From Sclerotiophoma versabilis (Eukaryota; Ascomycota; Dothideomycetes; Pleosporales; Didymellaceae): a stretch of 64,000 nucleotides of DNA. A program made the position numbers and the translations under genes. The stretch covers positions 1,178,001-1,242,000 of the forward strand of contig JAAROD010000049.1 in assembly GCA_012274445.1 (NCBI GenBank). Direction: 5' to 3'. The notes under the pieces are model-generated. The model saw only the letters and a program-made list of their open reading frames with translations, did no database searches and had not been told where the DNA came from. This document shows, one piece after another, positions 10,998 to 22,643 of this stretch; position 1 is the first letter of the stretch; each line of letters begins with the position of its first letter.

Positions 10998-12742
10998 ATG
11001 CCAAATCACCACGTCGTCGGCGCTGGAGAGACCGAGAAGGGCTACGAAACTACGCAGTATGGCTACGATAAGCAGACAACTACCACTGAGGAGCCCTTTG
11101 TGCATGGCGCTGCTACAGTCGGCGAAGCTACTGGGCGAGGAGGAGACACACACCGTGGACTGAAGAGTCGACACATCCAGTTCTTGTATGTTCTGTCAAT
11201 GTCAAGCCTGCTCAGTGAAGTGACTAACGCATGTATAGGGCCCTCGGTGGTGCTATTGGAACAGGCCTTTTCGTTGGATCCGGCGCGATTCTTGCCTTGG
11301 TCGGCCCCGCGCCGCTGTTCATGGCTTATCTGTCCATGATGATTATCGTCTGGAACGTTATGAACAACCTGGCCGAAATCGTCACTTACCTGCCCATGAA
11401 AGGTATCACTATTCCCTACTTCGTAAAGCGCTTTGTCGACCCTTCCCTCGCATTTGCAGCGGGATGGAACTACTGGTATGCGTACGCCATTCTTGTTGCC
11501 GCAGAAGCCACTGCAGGTGCCATTCTTCTGGATTATTGGGAGACACCTGTCCACAGCGCAGTTTGGATCACCATCTTCCTTGTTATCGTGTTGTTCCTGA
11601 ACATCGTCGCTGTCGGTATCTTTGGCGAAGCTGAATTCTGGTTTGCTTCTATTAAGTTCATTACAATCATGGGTCTGATCATTGTTGGCTTCACAATCAT
11701 GCTGGGTGGAAGCCCTAATGGTCAGGGTCGTCTGGGCTTCAGGTACTGGAACGATCCTGGGGCCTTCAAACCGTACCTCGTCGGAGGAGGAGCGGGCAGA
11801 TTTCTGGCCTACTGGACTGCGCTTGTTCGCGCTGGTTTCGCCTTCATCACTTCTCCAGAGCTCATCGCGCTCAGTGCTGGTGAGACCATCGCACCTCGAC
11901 GCAACATTCCCAAGGCTGCTGGTCGTTTCGTCTGGCGCCTGGCTATCTTCTACGGATTCGGTTCCTTCATCATCGGCGTCATTGTTCCCTCGGACGACCC
12001 AGGACTTCTTAGCCCAAACTCAAATGCTTCTGCCTCGCCTTTCGTCATTGGTATCAAGAGGGCCGGAATTGGTGGCTTGAACCATGCTATCAATGCGGCA
12101 GTGTTGACATCTGCCTGGTCAGCTGGCAATGCTTTCCTTTTTTCAGGATCGCGCGTGTTATACGGCATGGCGCTCACCGGAGACGCCCCTAAGATGTTCG
12201 GCAAGACAAACAGGAATGGTGTTCCTTGGGTTGCAGTCCTTGCTACCTGGACCGTTGGACTTCTCTCATATCTTAACATCTCCAGTACTGGTGCCCAGGT
12301 GTTCACTTGGCTCTCCAACATCTCTACTATCTCTGGATTCATCGCTTGGATTGTTGTCATGATTACTTACATCCGCTTCCGCAAAGCCATGATCTACAAC
12401 AACATGCTCGACCAGCTGCCCTACCGCACAAAGTTCCAGCCTTACTTTGTCTGGTTCATCCTCTGTATCATTTCGCTCTTGACAATCACTAACGGCTTTG
12501 GAGTCTTCACAAGCGCCAACTGGAATGTTTCCGACTTCCTGGCAGCCTATATCACCCTTCCCATCTTCTTACTGTTATACGTTGGTCACAAGATCTGGTT
12601 CCGAACACCTCTTTTCATCAAGATCCACAATGTGGACGTAATAAGTGGCAAGAGGGAGATGGACGAGCTGTGTGCGAACGATATTTCTGGAGCCCCGGTG
12701 CCGAAGAACGTGTTCCAGAAGATCTGGTTCTGGATTGCTTGA
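10998..12742 (+). CDS. Amino-acid permease (APC superfamily)
   Basis: Imports amino acids across the plasma membrane by proton symport. Two exons, 10998-11185 and 11239-12742, give 563 aa. The intron falls exactly within the first membrane helix, and splicing makes the family hallmark HIQFLALGGAIGTGLFVGSG. The N-terminal 60 residues are hydrophilic and Thr/Lys-containing, as in yeast AGP1/DIP5-type permeases. Roughly twelve membrane segments follow, including a conserved FAFITSPELIALSAGE region and the GSRVLYGMA segment. The C-terminal tail is short and ends FQKIWFWIA. Substrate range cannot be read from sequence; general or dicarboxylic/neutral amino-acid permease are both possible. Confidence 0.93.
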
Positions 12743-13612
12743 TTACTGTACCCGCTCAACCTTGCATCGAAGCAAACGAGTGCGCGTCAAATCCCTGACA
12801 AGGACAATTTAATACAAAAAAGTATCCTTGAATCCCGCTAACATGCTACGTGAGCTTATCGTGTGCTGACTCTCCTACCTCGTCGTGGTCTTGCAACTAC
12901 TGTATGAAATTCCCCTTAGCTAACCGCCATTATCACGTTCGTATGATCGAAAGTAACAAAGCTCACAATCTATGTCTACCCCGCTTGGTATTTCACGAAG
13001 CAGGCCAATCCGCACAACGCATTGTTCTCCTAGCTCAAGTTTGCGCCAGCCAAATTGCAGCTGAGGTTCGAATCTGGCGTTAGTGCAGGATTTATTGCCC
13101 AAAACAGACAAACCCCTGTCTAGTTTCGCTGTTTCCGTGGACGGTTCGGGACGCAGGACCAGCACGATCTACCGACCAGCTGTGTCCAGAACTGCGAACG
13201 CCCAATCTGGAGACATGGAAAAAAGACAACCGCCAAGCTAGCGAATGCGAAGACAGTAAACGTGCCCTCCTGCAATCTTTCAGCACTCTACAGATGTGAT
13301 GGCGGGCTGTGAGGCGCATTGGCCGCAGCCGGCGTGACCGAGTTCGAGCTCAGCTTGTACGACTTGGGAAGGCTTGGGAGGTCCGCGATGTCAGATTTGG
13401 GGGCATAAAAGGTAAGATGGGTGTCAGCCTAGTTGCCTAAAAGCTCACGAAACCCGTCATCTTCTTACTTCAGCTCATACTCTGTGAAGTCCGCATCGGT
13501 GCAACTCGCCCTCTACTGTGGAAGCCTACGTGGAGTAAGCCCTACTTATATCTCCTGCAGGCGCTCTTTCGCCTTTCTCTATATCTTAAACTCTTCATTA
13601 TTATTGACCACC
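12743..13612. other. Intergenic: permease 3' region and promoter of DUF2235 gene
   Basis: About 870 nt with no gene recognised. A TATA-like run (cataaaaggtaa) lies near 13404-13415, about 200 nt before the next start codon, and a CT-rich leader with tatatct elements follows. Promoter assignment is inference. Confidence 0.4.
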
Positions 13613-13615
13613 ATG

Positions 13616-15505
13616 ATGGCCGATCCTAACAAGCCCTGGGGCCGACGTCTCATCGTCTGCTGTGATGGAACCTGGCAGTCAAGTGTCACTGACAAGGAGA
13701 ATGTACCATCCAATGTCACTAAGCTTTGCCGTGTCTTGGAGCGCTTCGGAACCGACAGGACGAACACCAATAAGAAATGGCACCAGATTGTCTATTATGA
13801 TAGCGGAATCGGCACCGGCAACCTCAGTGGCACAGAGTCAATTCGTCAAGGTGGAACTGGCGCTGGCCTCGCAGAGAATGTCATTGAAGCGTACAACTTC
13901 ATTGTTCTTAACTACGAGGAGGGCGATGAGATTTGCTGCTTTGGTTTCTCGCGTGGTGCCTACACGGCGCGAGCAGTAGCAGGTCTGGTCACGGACATTG
14001 GAGTCATCCAGCCACTCGAGATGCAATATTTTCCTCAAGTGTACCGCGCGTACATGAACAATCACGATAGCAAAGCGCGCTTCAAGGATTCAGATCCTTG
14101 GAAAAGGCTTGCTGGAATTCTACCTCCACTTAAAAAAGGCGACCCAGTCATCAAGCTGACGCCCAATGATGAAAGTAGGGAGATCAAGGTCATCGGTGTC
14201 TGGGACACAGTTGGTAGTTTGGGGGTACCTGACATTGGACCTTTTAATAATGGGAATCTGCGAAAGAAGTTTGGCTTTCACAACGTCAAGCTATCCGGGC
14301 GTGAGTTGTTCCCGCTAATACCACCGTCAGTTTCGAAGCTAACAAAACCCAGACGTCAAACACGCTTATCATGCCCTGGCTCTGGATGAACGTCGCGCTG
14401 CTTTCCGGCCAACCTTGTGGTATATCGACCCAAAGAGTAACCCTCAGCCGGAACTGATGCAAGTCTGGGTAAGCCGTATCACAACATCAAAGTTTGATGT
14501 CTTAGAGGGAAACATATACTGACCGGAGGTCTGACAGTTTCCCGGCGTTCACATCAACTGTGGAGGTGGCTCCGATGACGGTTTTTCGAAGATGCAAGGA
14601 GACATGGAGAGTAAGCATACACTGGGATGGAATTTGATCTACACTTGTCTAACAACGTCACAGACATCTCCGTTGCTACGTTCACCTGGATGCTCCAGTG
14701 TATCGCACCTCATCTTGACATAAATCAGAAGGCCTTCGACGCCTACATGAAACAATACAAAGACTGGCTGACCAACGTCCGCTATCGATGCACTTATCAC
14801 CACCCTCAGAACGAGAGCTGGAGTACATGGTTGTGGAAGAACGCCCCCGATATTCCTCTCATCACTATCGGTGAGCCTGTCGACCCATTGGCTCCTCCTG
14901 AGAGAGTCGAGGAACACGACCACCCCAACTTCGACTTTGGCTGGGGAGTTGGTCCGGTGATTGACAGCTACAACAAGACATACAAAGCCAACGGCACGTA
15001 TCCACGCCAGCCAGGCCACGAATCGATGGAGGTTAATGGACAATGGTTGCCCATCAAGGGCATCGAGGGCAGCGAAGAGTTCCCTCCCACGAAATACGAG
15101 ACAAACGAGTACATCCACCCACTCGTGCAGTTTCGCTATGAAGTCCGTGAATCCAGAGGCCAATCAGGATGGGATCGATGGACATACTCGCCCACTCAGC
15201 ATCCACTATCAAACTGGAAGCGTGAGCACAGGGTCGAAGCCGATGGCCGCTCGCGATGGTGGTGGCACAAGAATGTTGAAGACGACCCGACTAAGCATAC
15301 ATGGCTGCCCGAATGGGCCATTCTACCACACGCCTCAGCTAAGGTGAAGAACTTCGAGCGCGTGTGGTACGAAACTGCCCAAGATATGGGCAAGGAACTC
15401 AGTACAACCAATCAGGGAGACAAGAGCTGGCTGTCGTCTCTGGACAAGAGTATTGATTTCAAGCTGGATGCGAAGCCGGAGAACGTATGGCCGTGGCAAT
15501 ATTGA
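13616..15505 (+). CDS. DUF2235 (T6SS Tle1-like alpha/beta-hydrolase) protein
   Basis: Four exons, 13616-14300, 14353-14468, 14538-14610 and 14664-15505, give 571 aa (an ATG three bases upstream adds one Met). The start region RRLIVCCDGTW is the classic opening of DUF2235, and CFGFSRGAYTAR (near residues 108-119) is its GxSxG-type nucleophile elbow. The conserved VIGVWDTVGSLG follows. After splicing, a VKHAYHALALDERR segment and an FPGVHINCGGG segment appear; the latter carries the His/Gly motif normally near the active site. In bacteria the domain occurs in phospholipase effectors. Fungal versions are numerous and largely uncharacterised, so lipase activity here is inference. The C-terminal third is Trp-rich with no named domain. 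No signal peptide is visible. Confidence 0.88.
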
Positions 15506-15891
15506 TCTGTACATAGCGATTTCTTCATACTGTGGAATATCTAGCTTTCTGATTATAGCCATGAACCATGACTGCTAAATAAATGTGACTCGTCATTTGG
15601 AATTCACGTACACATTTGCCCCCGCTATATCAGCGGTTGGAGCCTCTGTAACGTTAAGGTCCGCACCTGCACAATCCGTAAAGAAGGAGCAAGATAAACC
15701 CCGGAACACGGTGTATTGCGACCCAGAGAGAGACACAAGATTGGACAAGATATGACGGTCAAAGAGAGGGTTAGAGAAAAGAAGAGCAAGAAGAAACCAG
15801 GAAGGAAAGTGCGACACATAAGACAAAAATGCATTTGGTCGGCGTCATAGGGAAGGTACAACGGAGTTATTATTCTATCTTTCCTTCTACT
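15506..15891. other. Convergent intergenic region
   Basis: Lies between the 3' ends of the DUF2235 and prolyl-hydroxylase genes. AT-richer than its surroundings, with candidate polyadenylation elements (aaataaatg near 15579). No gene seen. Confidence 0.5.
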
Positions 15892-17891
15892 CTACTCTTC
15901 ATCATCTTCCTCGTCATCGTCTCCAAACTCAACACCGTACTCTGCACATACATCCCACCGATCGCCCTTTGCGCTCTTGCTGACATACTTTGTAAACCTC
16001 AGCACACCCTTATCTCTTAGTACAATCGCTAGATTGTTCCAAGCGGCCGGCTGACTGAATAGAATGCCATCGTCCTCATCATCACCAGCGCTCTTGTAGA
16101 TAGCTGGGTCAGCCTTCGCCTTACGTCTCTGACCTGCACCTGTACTAGTCGAGGGCTCGTCAGCAGGCGCATCATCCTCGTCTTCGCCAGCCATGTACAT
16201 TTCATAGCCACCAACTTCCTCTTCCTCCTGCTTTTGCTTCTGCTTTGGCTCGGACTTGCCGTTGGTTTTAGCCTTGCCCTTTCCTTTGTTTGAGCTGCCG
16301 TTCTCCTTAGGCTCCTCCTCAGCTTCTTCTTCAGCCTCGTCTTCGTCACCCCAGCCCTTAGACGGTGTGATGCCAAGAGTGACCTCTAACTGAGGCTCTT
16401 CTTCCTCGTAGGCTGTGGCAAGCGTATAGTCAAGCCCGCGGCGGAAGCGGCGTGCGATGATGTTGCTCTTTGTCAATGTGGCACCTGTCACAAAGGATAT
16501 CCATTTTGTGAATGCTGGGTGCGGAAAGAGGTTGTCGACAAGCTCGTCGTATGGTGTCATGCCGTTGTTTTCAGGATATCCGTCTGATGGAATGGGCTGG
16601 ACAGCTTGGCGGTATAGGTATCGCTGTTTGTGTGGCGGGCGTGCAATGCCAACTTTTGCGTCCTTGTTGTGAGGATTCGAGGGCAGACTTGGTTTGGCTT
16701 CGTGGTCCTTGGACTCAAGGTACTCGCGCAGACGCGCCGAGAACTTGGCTGATAAAAAGCCAGCAAGTCGCAGTGAAGACTCGTTCTGGAACATCTCTGA
16801 GACCTCCTCGACTGTGTCAGGGGTGAGGTAGTTAGGGTTCATGTACTTGATGAGGAAGTCAATCTCGGCTTCTGTGAGCTCAGCTTCGTCATCGGTCTCC
16901 TTAGCCTGCTCTTCCCAATCTGGGTTCTCCACCCAATGCGATTGAGGCTCGTCGAAGACGTCTGCCTTGCCGCCTTGCAATTGCGCAAGCGAACTCTTCT
17001 CTGCGAGCTTCTCTTCCAGACCCTCCTCATACCCTTCTTCGCCCTCTTGTGGGATGTGGAACCAGCCGCTGATCGCCATGCGCACTCGACCACCGTCTTC
17101 CTCTTCCATTTCGTCAGGCCCTCTTCTGTAAACTTCCTCGACATCGTGGAAGCTCTCTCCAGGCTGAACTGTAAAGAAAGACAACTGGTTCCAGGCAGGT
17201 GGTATGACAAGCGAGAACTCGGGTGATGGAACCTTGACCTCAGAGCCGTCTGAGGTCGTCTTGTGCTCGGTGGGGTACAGTCGCAGGGCGCCTCCGTACT
17301 CAGGCTTCCATGGCTTGTCTGGGTCCAACAAATAGAGGATCCAGCTCACACGTCGGCTACCAATGACATCGTCATGGCACAACAAGTGGCATCCTGGTGT
17401 GTACACATTCACGGCCATGTCTGTCTTCTTTCCACTGAGCGGCCCGGACCCTGTGATCGAGGACAGGTATTTGCGGAACGCGGACGAGTAAAGCGAGTCG
17501 CGGAGGGTGAGCAGCGAAGGCAAGCGCTTGAGAGCCGAATCGTCGAGACCATCGAGGTTCGCTAGATCGCCAGACTGGTGGATCTTGTAGATGTCAGTCT
17601 CCTTGGGTGTGAAGGAGATGTGTTCACGGATTTCTTCGCGCACTTTGCGCAGGAGCGAATCGTCGACGAGCTTGTTGATGACAGCATGCTTGTAGCTTCA
17701 CCAAGGTTAGGTAAATATAAATAACGGGGCGTGTGGACGTACGGTTGCGATTCCGCGTAATATTTTGTGTAGCCAGCGAGTCTCTTGCTCTCGAATAAGC
17801 TCTCATCGAAGTTCTTGTGAGCCTCCGCGTCGGAAATGGCTCTCTTTTTCGACTTGCCGTTGGCAGGCGACTGGTTTTTGCGCTTTGGCAT
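15892..17891 (-). CDS. TPA1: Tpa1/Ofd1-type prolyl 3,4-dihydroxylase (2OG-Fe(II) oxygenase)
   Basis: Two exons, 17743-17891 and 15892-17695, give 650 aa. The family (yeast Tpa1, fission yeast Ofd1, human OGFOD1) hydroxylates a proline of ribosomal protein uS12 and, as Ofd1, links oxygen to sterol-regulatory control. The N-terminus is basic (MPKRKNQ, KSKKR) and could be a nuclear signal. The catalytic half shows the first metal ligands in LLCHDDVIGSRRVSWILYLLD and the distal His in VQPGESFHDVEEVY; a downstream second, non-catalytic double-stranded helix domain is expected and fits the length. An acidic, Lys-rich insertion (about residues 480-560) interrupts the C-terminal domain. The promoter carries a TATCGATAAG element at 18011. 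Confidence 0.92.
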
Positions 17892-18462
17892 AATGATTGT
17901 AGCAGGCAGTTCGGTGCTGTGTAGAATGCACTGCGCTGAGCCCGACTAAATTTTGGTGGCTAGAAACTTTTGAGACGTCGACCTGCGTCACACCACCATC
18001 GCTCGATCACTATCGATAAGAAAGCCTTTGTTCGACACAGACACAAGAGGGCTCAATTAAATTAGCTCCGGTGCGTACATGGAGCAATAGTAATCTCAAG
18101 GACATCATGGGGATAGTGAACAGTGCTTCGATGTCACCACGCCTTTGCGGGTTCTCGCACTTGTCAGCATGTACATGGCAAAAGAAACATGCAAGATAAT
18201 TGCGTTTGGCTATGTGAATCCTAAATAACCCCGTCATGCAGCTTGAGCTGATCATGACTGTAACGAAAGACTTTTTACCAGATAGCGCCGACCCATGAGA
18301 TAAAAGCAAATTCGTGCCTAGCAGCAGTATCATCAACGAACAGCCATAGCCTAAGCTCATGAGGTCTGTGCCACATGTGGTATCATACACGACAACCCAT
18401 TACTTACTCTTACGAGATGATCAAAGCAAATACGTGAAATCAGAGGCAGGAGGCGAAAGCGC
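17892..18462. other. Intergenic: prolyl-hydroxylase promoter and NSR1 3' region
   Basis: Holds the 13-mer tatcgataagaaa (18011-18023), shared exactly with another promoter in the window. A minus-strand frame at 18010-18390 (126 codons, contains LMILLLGTNLLLS) is more likely 3' UTR of the nucleolin-like gene than a separate gene, but a small membrane protein cannot be excluded. Confidence 0.45.
18011..18023. promoter_or_regulatory. TATCGATAAGAAA element (GATA-type) upstream of prolyl hydroxylase gene
   Basis: An exact 13-base match to 27734-27746. It contains GATAAG, the consensus core for fungal GATA factors, and the self-complementary TATCGATA. It lies about 120 nt upstream of the start codon at 17891. 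Function is inferred from position and sharing only. Confidence 0.35.
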
Positions 18463-19926
18463 TTAATCGAAGCTGACCTTGGAGCCCTTGAAGTCACCAA
18501 AGCCACCACGGTTGAATGAACCACCGCCACGGCCGCCGCGACCACCACGACCGCCACGGTCACCAAAGCCACCGCGACCACCGCGACCACCACCACGGCC
18601 ACCACGGTCGCCGAAGCCACCGCGACCACCACGGCCACCACCGCGACCGCCGCCAAAGCCACCGCGGCCACCACCGTTGCTGTCGTCACGAGCAGCAGCG
18701 AAGTCGAGACGAATGGGACGGCCGGCAATCTCGGCACCGTTGAGAGCCTCGAGAGCAGCAGTAGCCTCCTCAGTAGACGAGAAGTCGACATATCCGAAAC
18801 CCTTGAGGGCACCGGTCTCACGATCAGTGGGGAGAGAGACACGAGAGATGTCACCATACTCCTGGAAAGCCTCCTGGACGGCATCGTTTGTGCAGTCGAA
18901 GGAAAGGTTACCAAGGAAGAGAGTGTTGCTGGGAGCGGAGCGCTTGTCGCCGAACTTGTTGGCACGGTCGAAGGTCTTGTTGGCAGGCTTCTCACGGGGA
19001 GTTGAGAAGTCGACATTGAGGGCACGGCCGTCGAGCTCGTATCCCATCATCTCCTTCTGGGCGGTGGCAGCAGCATCGGCAGAGTCGAACTCGACGTAAC
19101 CGAAACCCTTGGAGCGGCCGGTCTCGCGGTCGCTGATGACACGGCAGCCGACGATGTTACCGAACTTCTCAAACTCGCGGTAGAGCCAGTCCTCATCGAT
19201 GTTCCAGCTCAGGCTGCCAACGAAGAGGTTCTTGATACCCTCGCCACCAGCGGCGGGAGCATCCTCAGTCTTGGACTTCTTGACGGCAGGCTCGGTAGCC
19301 TCCTCAGCCTTGCGCTTCTTGGAAGGAGCCTCCTCTTCGTCGCTGTCGGAGGAGTCGGAGTCGGAGGAATCGGCGTCAGAGTCAGAGTCGGAAGACTGGT
19401 ACGACGTTAGTAACTGTGAGTGAATTGGGAAGCATTCTGTACTTACAGCTTCAGCCTTGGCGGCGGGCTTCTCCTCGGCCTCGCTGCTGTCAGAGTCGCT
19501 CTCGCTGTCAGAGTCAGAGTCGGAGCTCTCAGCCTTAGCAGCGGCCTTGGGGGCAGCCTTGGCAGCGGCCTTGGTCTTAGCGGCAGGCTTCTCCTCCTCG
19601 CTGTCGGAGTCGCTGCTGTCGGAGTCGGAAGACTCAGCCTCGGCAGCCTTGGTGGCGGGCGCGTCAGGGATCTCAGAGTCAGAGTCGCTAGAGTCGGACG
19701 AAGCCTCGCTCTCAGACTCAGAGTCGCTGGAGGGCTCGGGGGTGGGCTCCTTCTTAGCCTTCTTGGAAGACTTCTTCACCTCCTTCTCGACGGCCTTGCC
19801 AGCAGACTTGGCGGAAGCCTTGCTCTTAGCTTTGGGGGTCTCGGTGGCCTTGGTGACACGGCCAGCCTTGACGCCGGAGAGCTCAGACTTCTTCTCCTTC
19901 TTGTCGGAAACCTTGGTCTTTCCCAT
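18463..19926 (-). CDS. NSR1: Nucleolin-like RNA-binding protein (Nsr1/gar2)
   Basis: Nucleolar protein needed for pre-rRNA processing and 40S subunit production. Two exons, 19447-19926 and 18463-19395, give 470 aa. Order of parts: Lys/Ala-rich basic start (MGKTKVSDKKEKK), a long run of acidic-serine blocks (SSDSDS type) alternating with Lys/Pro/Ala stretches, two RRMs (first with NLFVGSL and SKGFGYVEF; second with TLFLGNL and LKGFGYVDF), then a C-terminal RGG domain with repeated GGFGDRGGRGG. This matches nucleolin, Nsr1 and gar2 exactly in order. The 51-nt intron (19396-19446: GTAAGT, TACTAAC branch point, CAG) is a multiple of three and lacks stops, so retention would add 17 residues inside the acidic region. 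Confidence 0.96.
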   Translation of the reverse strand: MGKTKVSDKKEKKSELSGVKAGRVTKATETPKAKSKASAKSAGKAVEKEVKKSSKKAKKEPTPEPSSDSESESEASSDSSDSDSEIPDAPATKAAEAESSDSDSSDSDSEEEKPAAKTKAAAKAAPKAAAKAESSDSDSDSESDSDSSEAEEKPAAKAEAVSTECFPIHSQLLTSYQSSDSDSDADSSDSDSSDSDEEEAPSKKRKAEEATEPAVKKSKTEDAPAAGGEGIKNLFVGSLSWNIDEDWLYREFEKFGNIVGCRVISDRETGRSKGFGYVEFDSADAAATAQKEMMGYELDGRALNVDFSTPREKPANKTFDRANKFGDKRSAPSNTLFLGNLSFDCTNDAVQEAFQEYGDISRVSLPTDRETGALKGFGYVDFSSTEEATAALEALNGAEIAGRPIRLDFAAARDDSNGGGRGGFGGGRGGGRGGRGGFGDRGGRGGGRGGRGGFGDRGGRGGRGGRGGGSFNRGGFGDFKGSKVSFD

Positions 19927-20667
19927 TTTGGCGGTGAGGAACTAGATCTACAATGTATCAGTATGATGGAACAGATGACAATGTGTTGAAGATGACAGAA
20001 GGAAAGAGGAAAGCGAGACAACGCTCGTGTGCTCGTGCGACAACTTCCAGAGGAAGATGATGCGCCGATAGCCTGTTCAACTGGTTGCCTCATATTGCAA
20101 AAGCCCACTGGAATCTCTCGAGATCGCGCGAAGCGATGTGCCCTCAAGCCCACGGAAGCCCACAAGATGCCCACAGATGAATTGGCTTCAAGGCAGCGTG
20201 TTCCCACAAAAGCCGAGAAGACAAGACGAAAACCCTCATAGTAGCCATAAGCCCTCTGGTTTGATCTTGTCGTGCTCTTGCGAGCCACGAACAGTGTCCT
20301 CTAAATGTGTGTTAAGGAAAAGCCGCAAATGCCCACTGACTTGAATAGTTTCTGGTAGATGTAGCCCTCAGTAGCCCACAGTAGAACCTTGTAAAGTTGA
20401 TGAAGTGTCGAGCAAGAAGATGTCGACAAGTAAAGTGTGGAAGAAGAGTGCAGAGAAAATACTGGGAGGCGCACAGCTTTAAGCTCTCGAGAGGCCGAGA
20501 AAAAAATAGCCTAGCCGGAAAACCGAACTTTTTCTTGCGCCAACCGCAAGGGACCAACGTTGGGCGGTGTGGCCCCACTTTCTGGCTAGCGTAGACCCTG
20601 CCACCTCGAAGAGTCCACGCAGACTAGAACTGCAGCCGTGTAGTGCAGTGAAGCTCCAGGATTCGCA
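19927..20667. promoter_or_regulatory. Divergent promoter of NSR1 and ALG6 with GCCCAC cluster
   Basis: Six copies of GCCCAC occur in 277 nt (20103, 20148, 20158, 20169, 20331, 20374), far above chance for a hexamer, with related GCCCTC copies interspersed. The cluster sits 180-450 nt upstream of the nucleolin-like start and 290-565 nt upstream of ALG6. Repeated motifs in ribosome-biogenesis promoters are well known; the identity of a factor binding this one is not. Confidence 0.45.
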
Positions 20668-22467
20668 ATGGCATCACCGGCGGCGCACAAGCCGCGCAGG
20701 AGGAGGAAGATGGAAGAGGGCTCTCTTGCCCATGTCGCTCACGGGACGCTGGATTTCGACGAAAGCACCAATGCACGCAAGCCTGCATTTCCTCTGGTCG
20801 CGTTCCTCTGGCCAGCCAAGGGCACCGTGTCGTTATGGGTCACTATACCTCTTATTCTGATGGCCGTTGGCCTCTTTCGATGGACCGTCAGCCTATGGGG
20901 CTACTCCGGTTACCAATCGCCGCCTATGCATGGAGACTTTGAGGCCCAGCGGCATTGGATGGAAATCACTAAACACCTACCCGTGTCGCAATGGTATTTC
21001 TACGATTTGCAGTGGTGGGGTCTAGACTATCCTCCCCTCACGGCCTACCACAGCTGGCTTTTGGGTGTCATGTAGGTTACGATGTGAATCGGTGCAACCG
21101 CCAGTACTGATCTTTACAGTGGTTCTGCCATCGACCCTGAATGGTTTGCCCTCGATAATTCGCGCGCTCTCGATGACCCCAACCTGAAGATATACATGCG
21201 AGCAACCGTTTTCGTCTCCGAGTACCTTGCCTACGTTCCAGCACTTGTTGTCTTTCTCCGGCGATACGCGAAGTCAGAAGGCGTCAATATTTGGGAGGGA
21301 TCGATCGCGCTGGTAGCTATACTACTGCAGCCCGGCACCATCTTGATTGACCACGGCCACTTCCAGTATAATACAGTCATGCTTGGCTTTGCCGTCGCAA
21401 CGCTGTCGAGCATGACTGCTGGACGGCCGCTGTGGGGTTGCGTCTTCTTCGTCGGTGCACTTGGTTTCAAGCAAATGGCCCTCTTTTACGCACCTGCCGT
21501 CTTTGCATATCTATTGGGAATTTGCTTGTTCCCTAGGATAAACATCGTGCGATTTCTCTCAATCGCACTGGTCACAGTAGCAGCTTTTGCTGTGCTGTAT
21601 CTACCGTTCCTGTTGGGCGTTGCCTATGACGTATACAGGGGTGTTTCAGACAAAGGACTCCCGATACCTCCCCTCATGGAGTCGCTGCCAATTCGCTGGG
21701 ATACCGATGCCTGGTATTACCCAGTTGTCCTGCAGATCACTCAGTCGGTCCACCGAATCTTTCCCTTCTCTCGTGGTCTCTTCGAGGATAAAGTTGCCAA
21801 CATCTGGTGCACTATCCACACCTTCCACAAGCTCCATCGCTACCCACAACAGCTTCTCCAGCGCGCGGCTCTTCTCGCTACTTCTGCCGCCATCTTGCCG
21901 CCATGTCTGATTATCTTCCTGAAGCCGAAGAAGCAGCTCCTGCCCCTCACCTTTGCAGCAGTCTCTTGGGGTTTCTTTCTGTGCTCGTACCAGGTACATG
22001 AGAAGAACGTACTTCTCCCGCTCATGCCAATGACTCTCCTGCTAGGCGGGCAGGAGGGCTTGCTACCGTCAACCCGCGCTTGGGTCGGATTGGCCAACAT
22101 GCTGGGTATCTGGACAATGTTCCCTCTTCTGAAGCGGGATGAGCTTCAAGTCCCGTACTTCGTTATCACACTGCTGTGGGCATACTTGCTGGGTCTTCCG
22201 CCAACCTCTTTCTCCGCGTACCACGAGGGCAGTCGAAACGGACTGAACTTGGTTAACAAAATCATCCACCTCAATATCTACCTAGCCATGGTGGGTTGGC
22301 ACGTTGTTGAGGCTTTCTACCCGCCACCTACCGACAAGCCAGACTTGTGGGTGGTCGCAAACGCCATCGTTGGCACATGCGGATTCGGTATCTGTTACCT
22401 ATGGTGCCTGTGGCGACTAGTCGTCCAGAGTGAAATACTCGGAAAAGCAAAGAGCAAGACACAGTAA
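20668..22467 (+). CDS. ALG6: Dolichyl-P-Glc:Man9GlcNAc2-PP-dolichol alpha-1,3-glucosyltransferase (ALG6)
   Basis: Adds the first glucose to the lipid-linked oligosaccharide on the luminal side of the ER, preparing it for N-glycosylation. Two exons, 20668-21071 and 21120-22467, give 583 aa. The luminal loop has the ALG6/ALG8 signature (GDFEAQRHWMEIT, then YDLQWWGLDYPPLTAYHSW), which points to ALG6 rather than ALG8. The 48-nt intron interrupts the following LLGVIGSAIDPEW segment. Later conserved pieces are LIDHGHFQYN, the QMALFYAP segment and the FLCSYQVHEKNVLLPLMP stretch, with about eleven to twelve membrane helices. The N-terminus is basic (PRRRRK). ALG8 is the alternative, less well supported. 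Confidence 0.95.
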
Positions 22468-22643
22468 TCTGCTCCAATCTCATTGCATTCTTCAGAGATA
22501 CCCTTGCCTTGGAGGGAAGAATCAGGTTGTACATTGTATATAAACAGCGAATGTAAAATATCCAAATCTAATGCTGAACGCCATCATGCTGTGTGTTGTA
22601 CACCAACTTTACATCTCGTTATGGTACACCGGTTTCGACCTTC

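Noticed and set aside
13055..13090. tRNA-like GGTTCGAATC motif
   Set aside because: The candidate T stem is not complementary and no cloverleaf fits around it.
18479..19099. Plus-strand Pro/Arg-rich frame
   Set aside because: It is the antisense of the RGG domain and RRMs of the nucleolin-like gene; its PPRPP pattern comes from the GGRGG codons.
19420..19989. Plus-strand Leu/Gly- and Ser/Leu-rich frames
   Set aside because: Antisense shadow of the acidic Ser-Asp repeats of the nucleolin-like gene.
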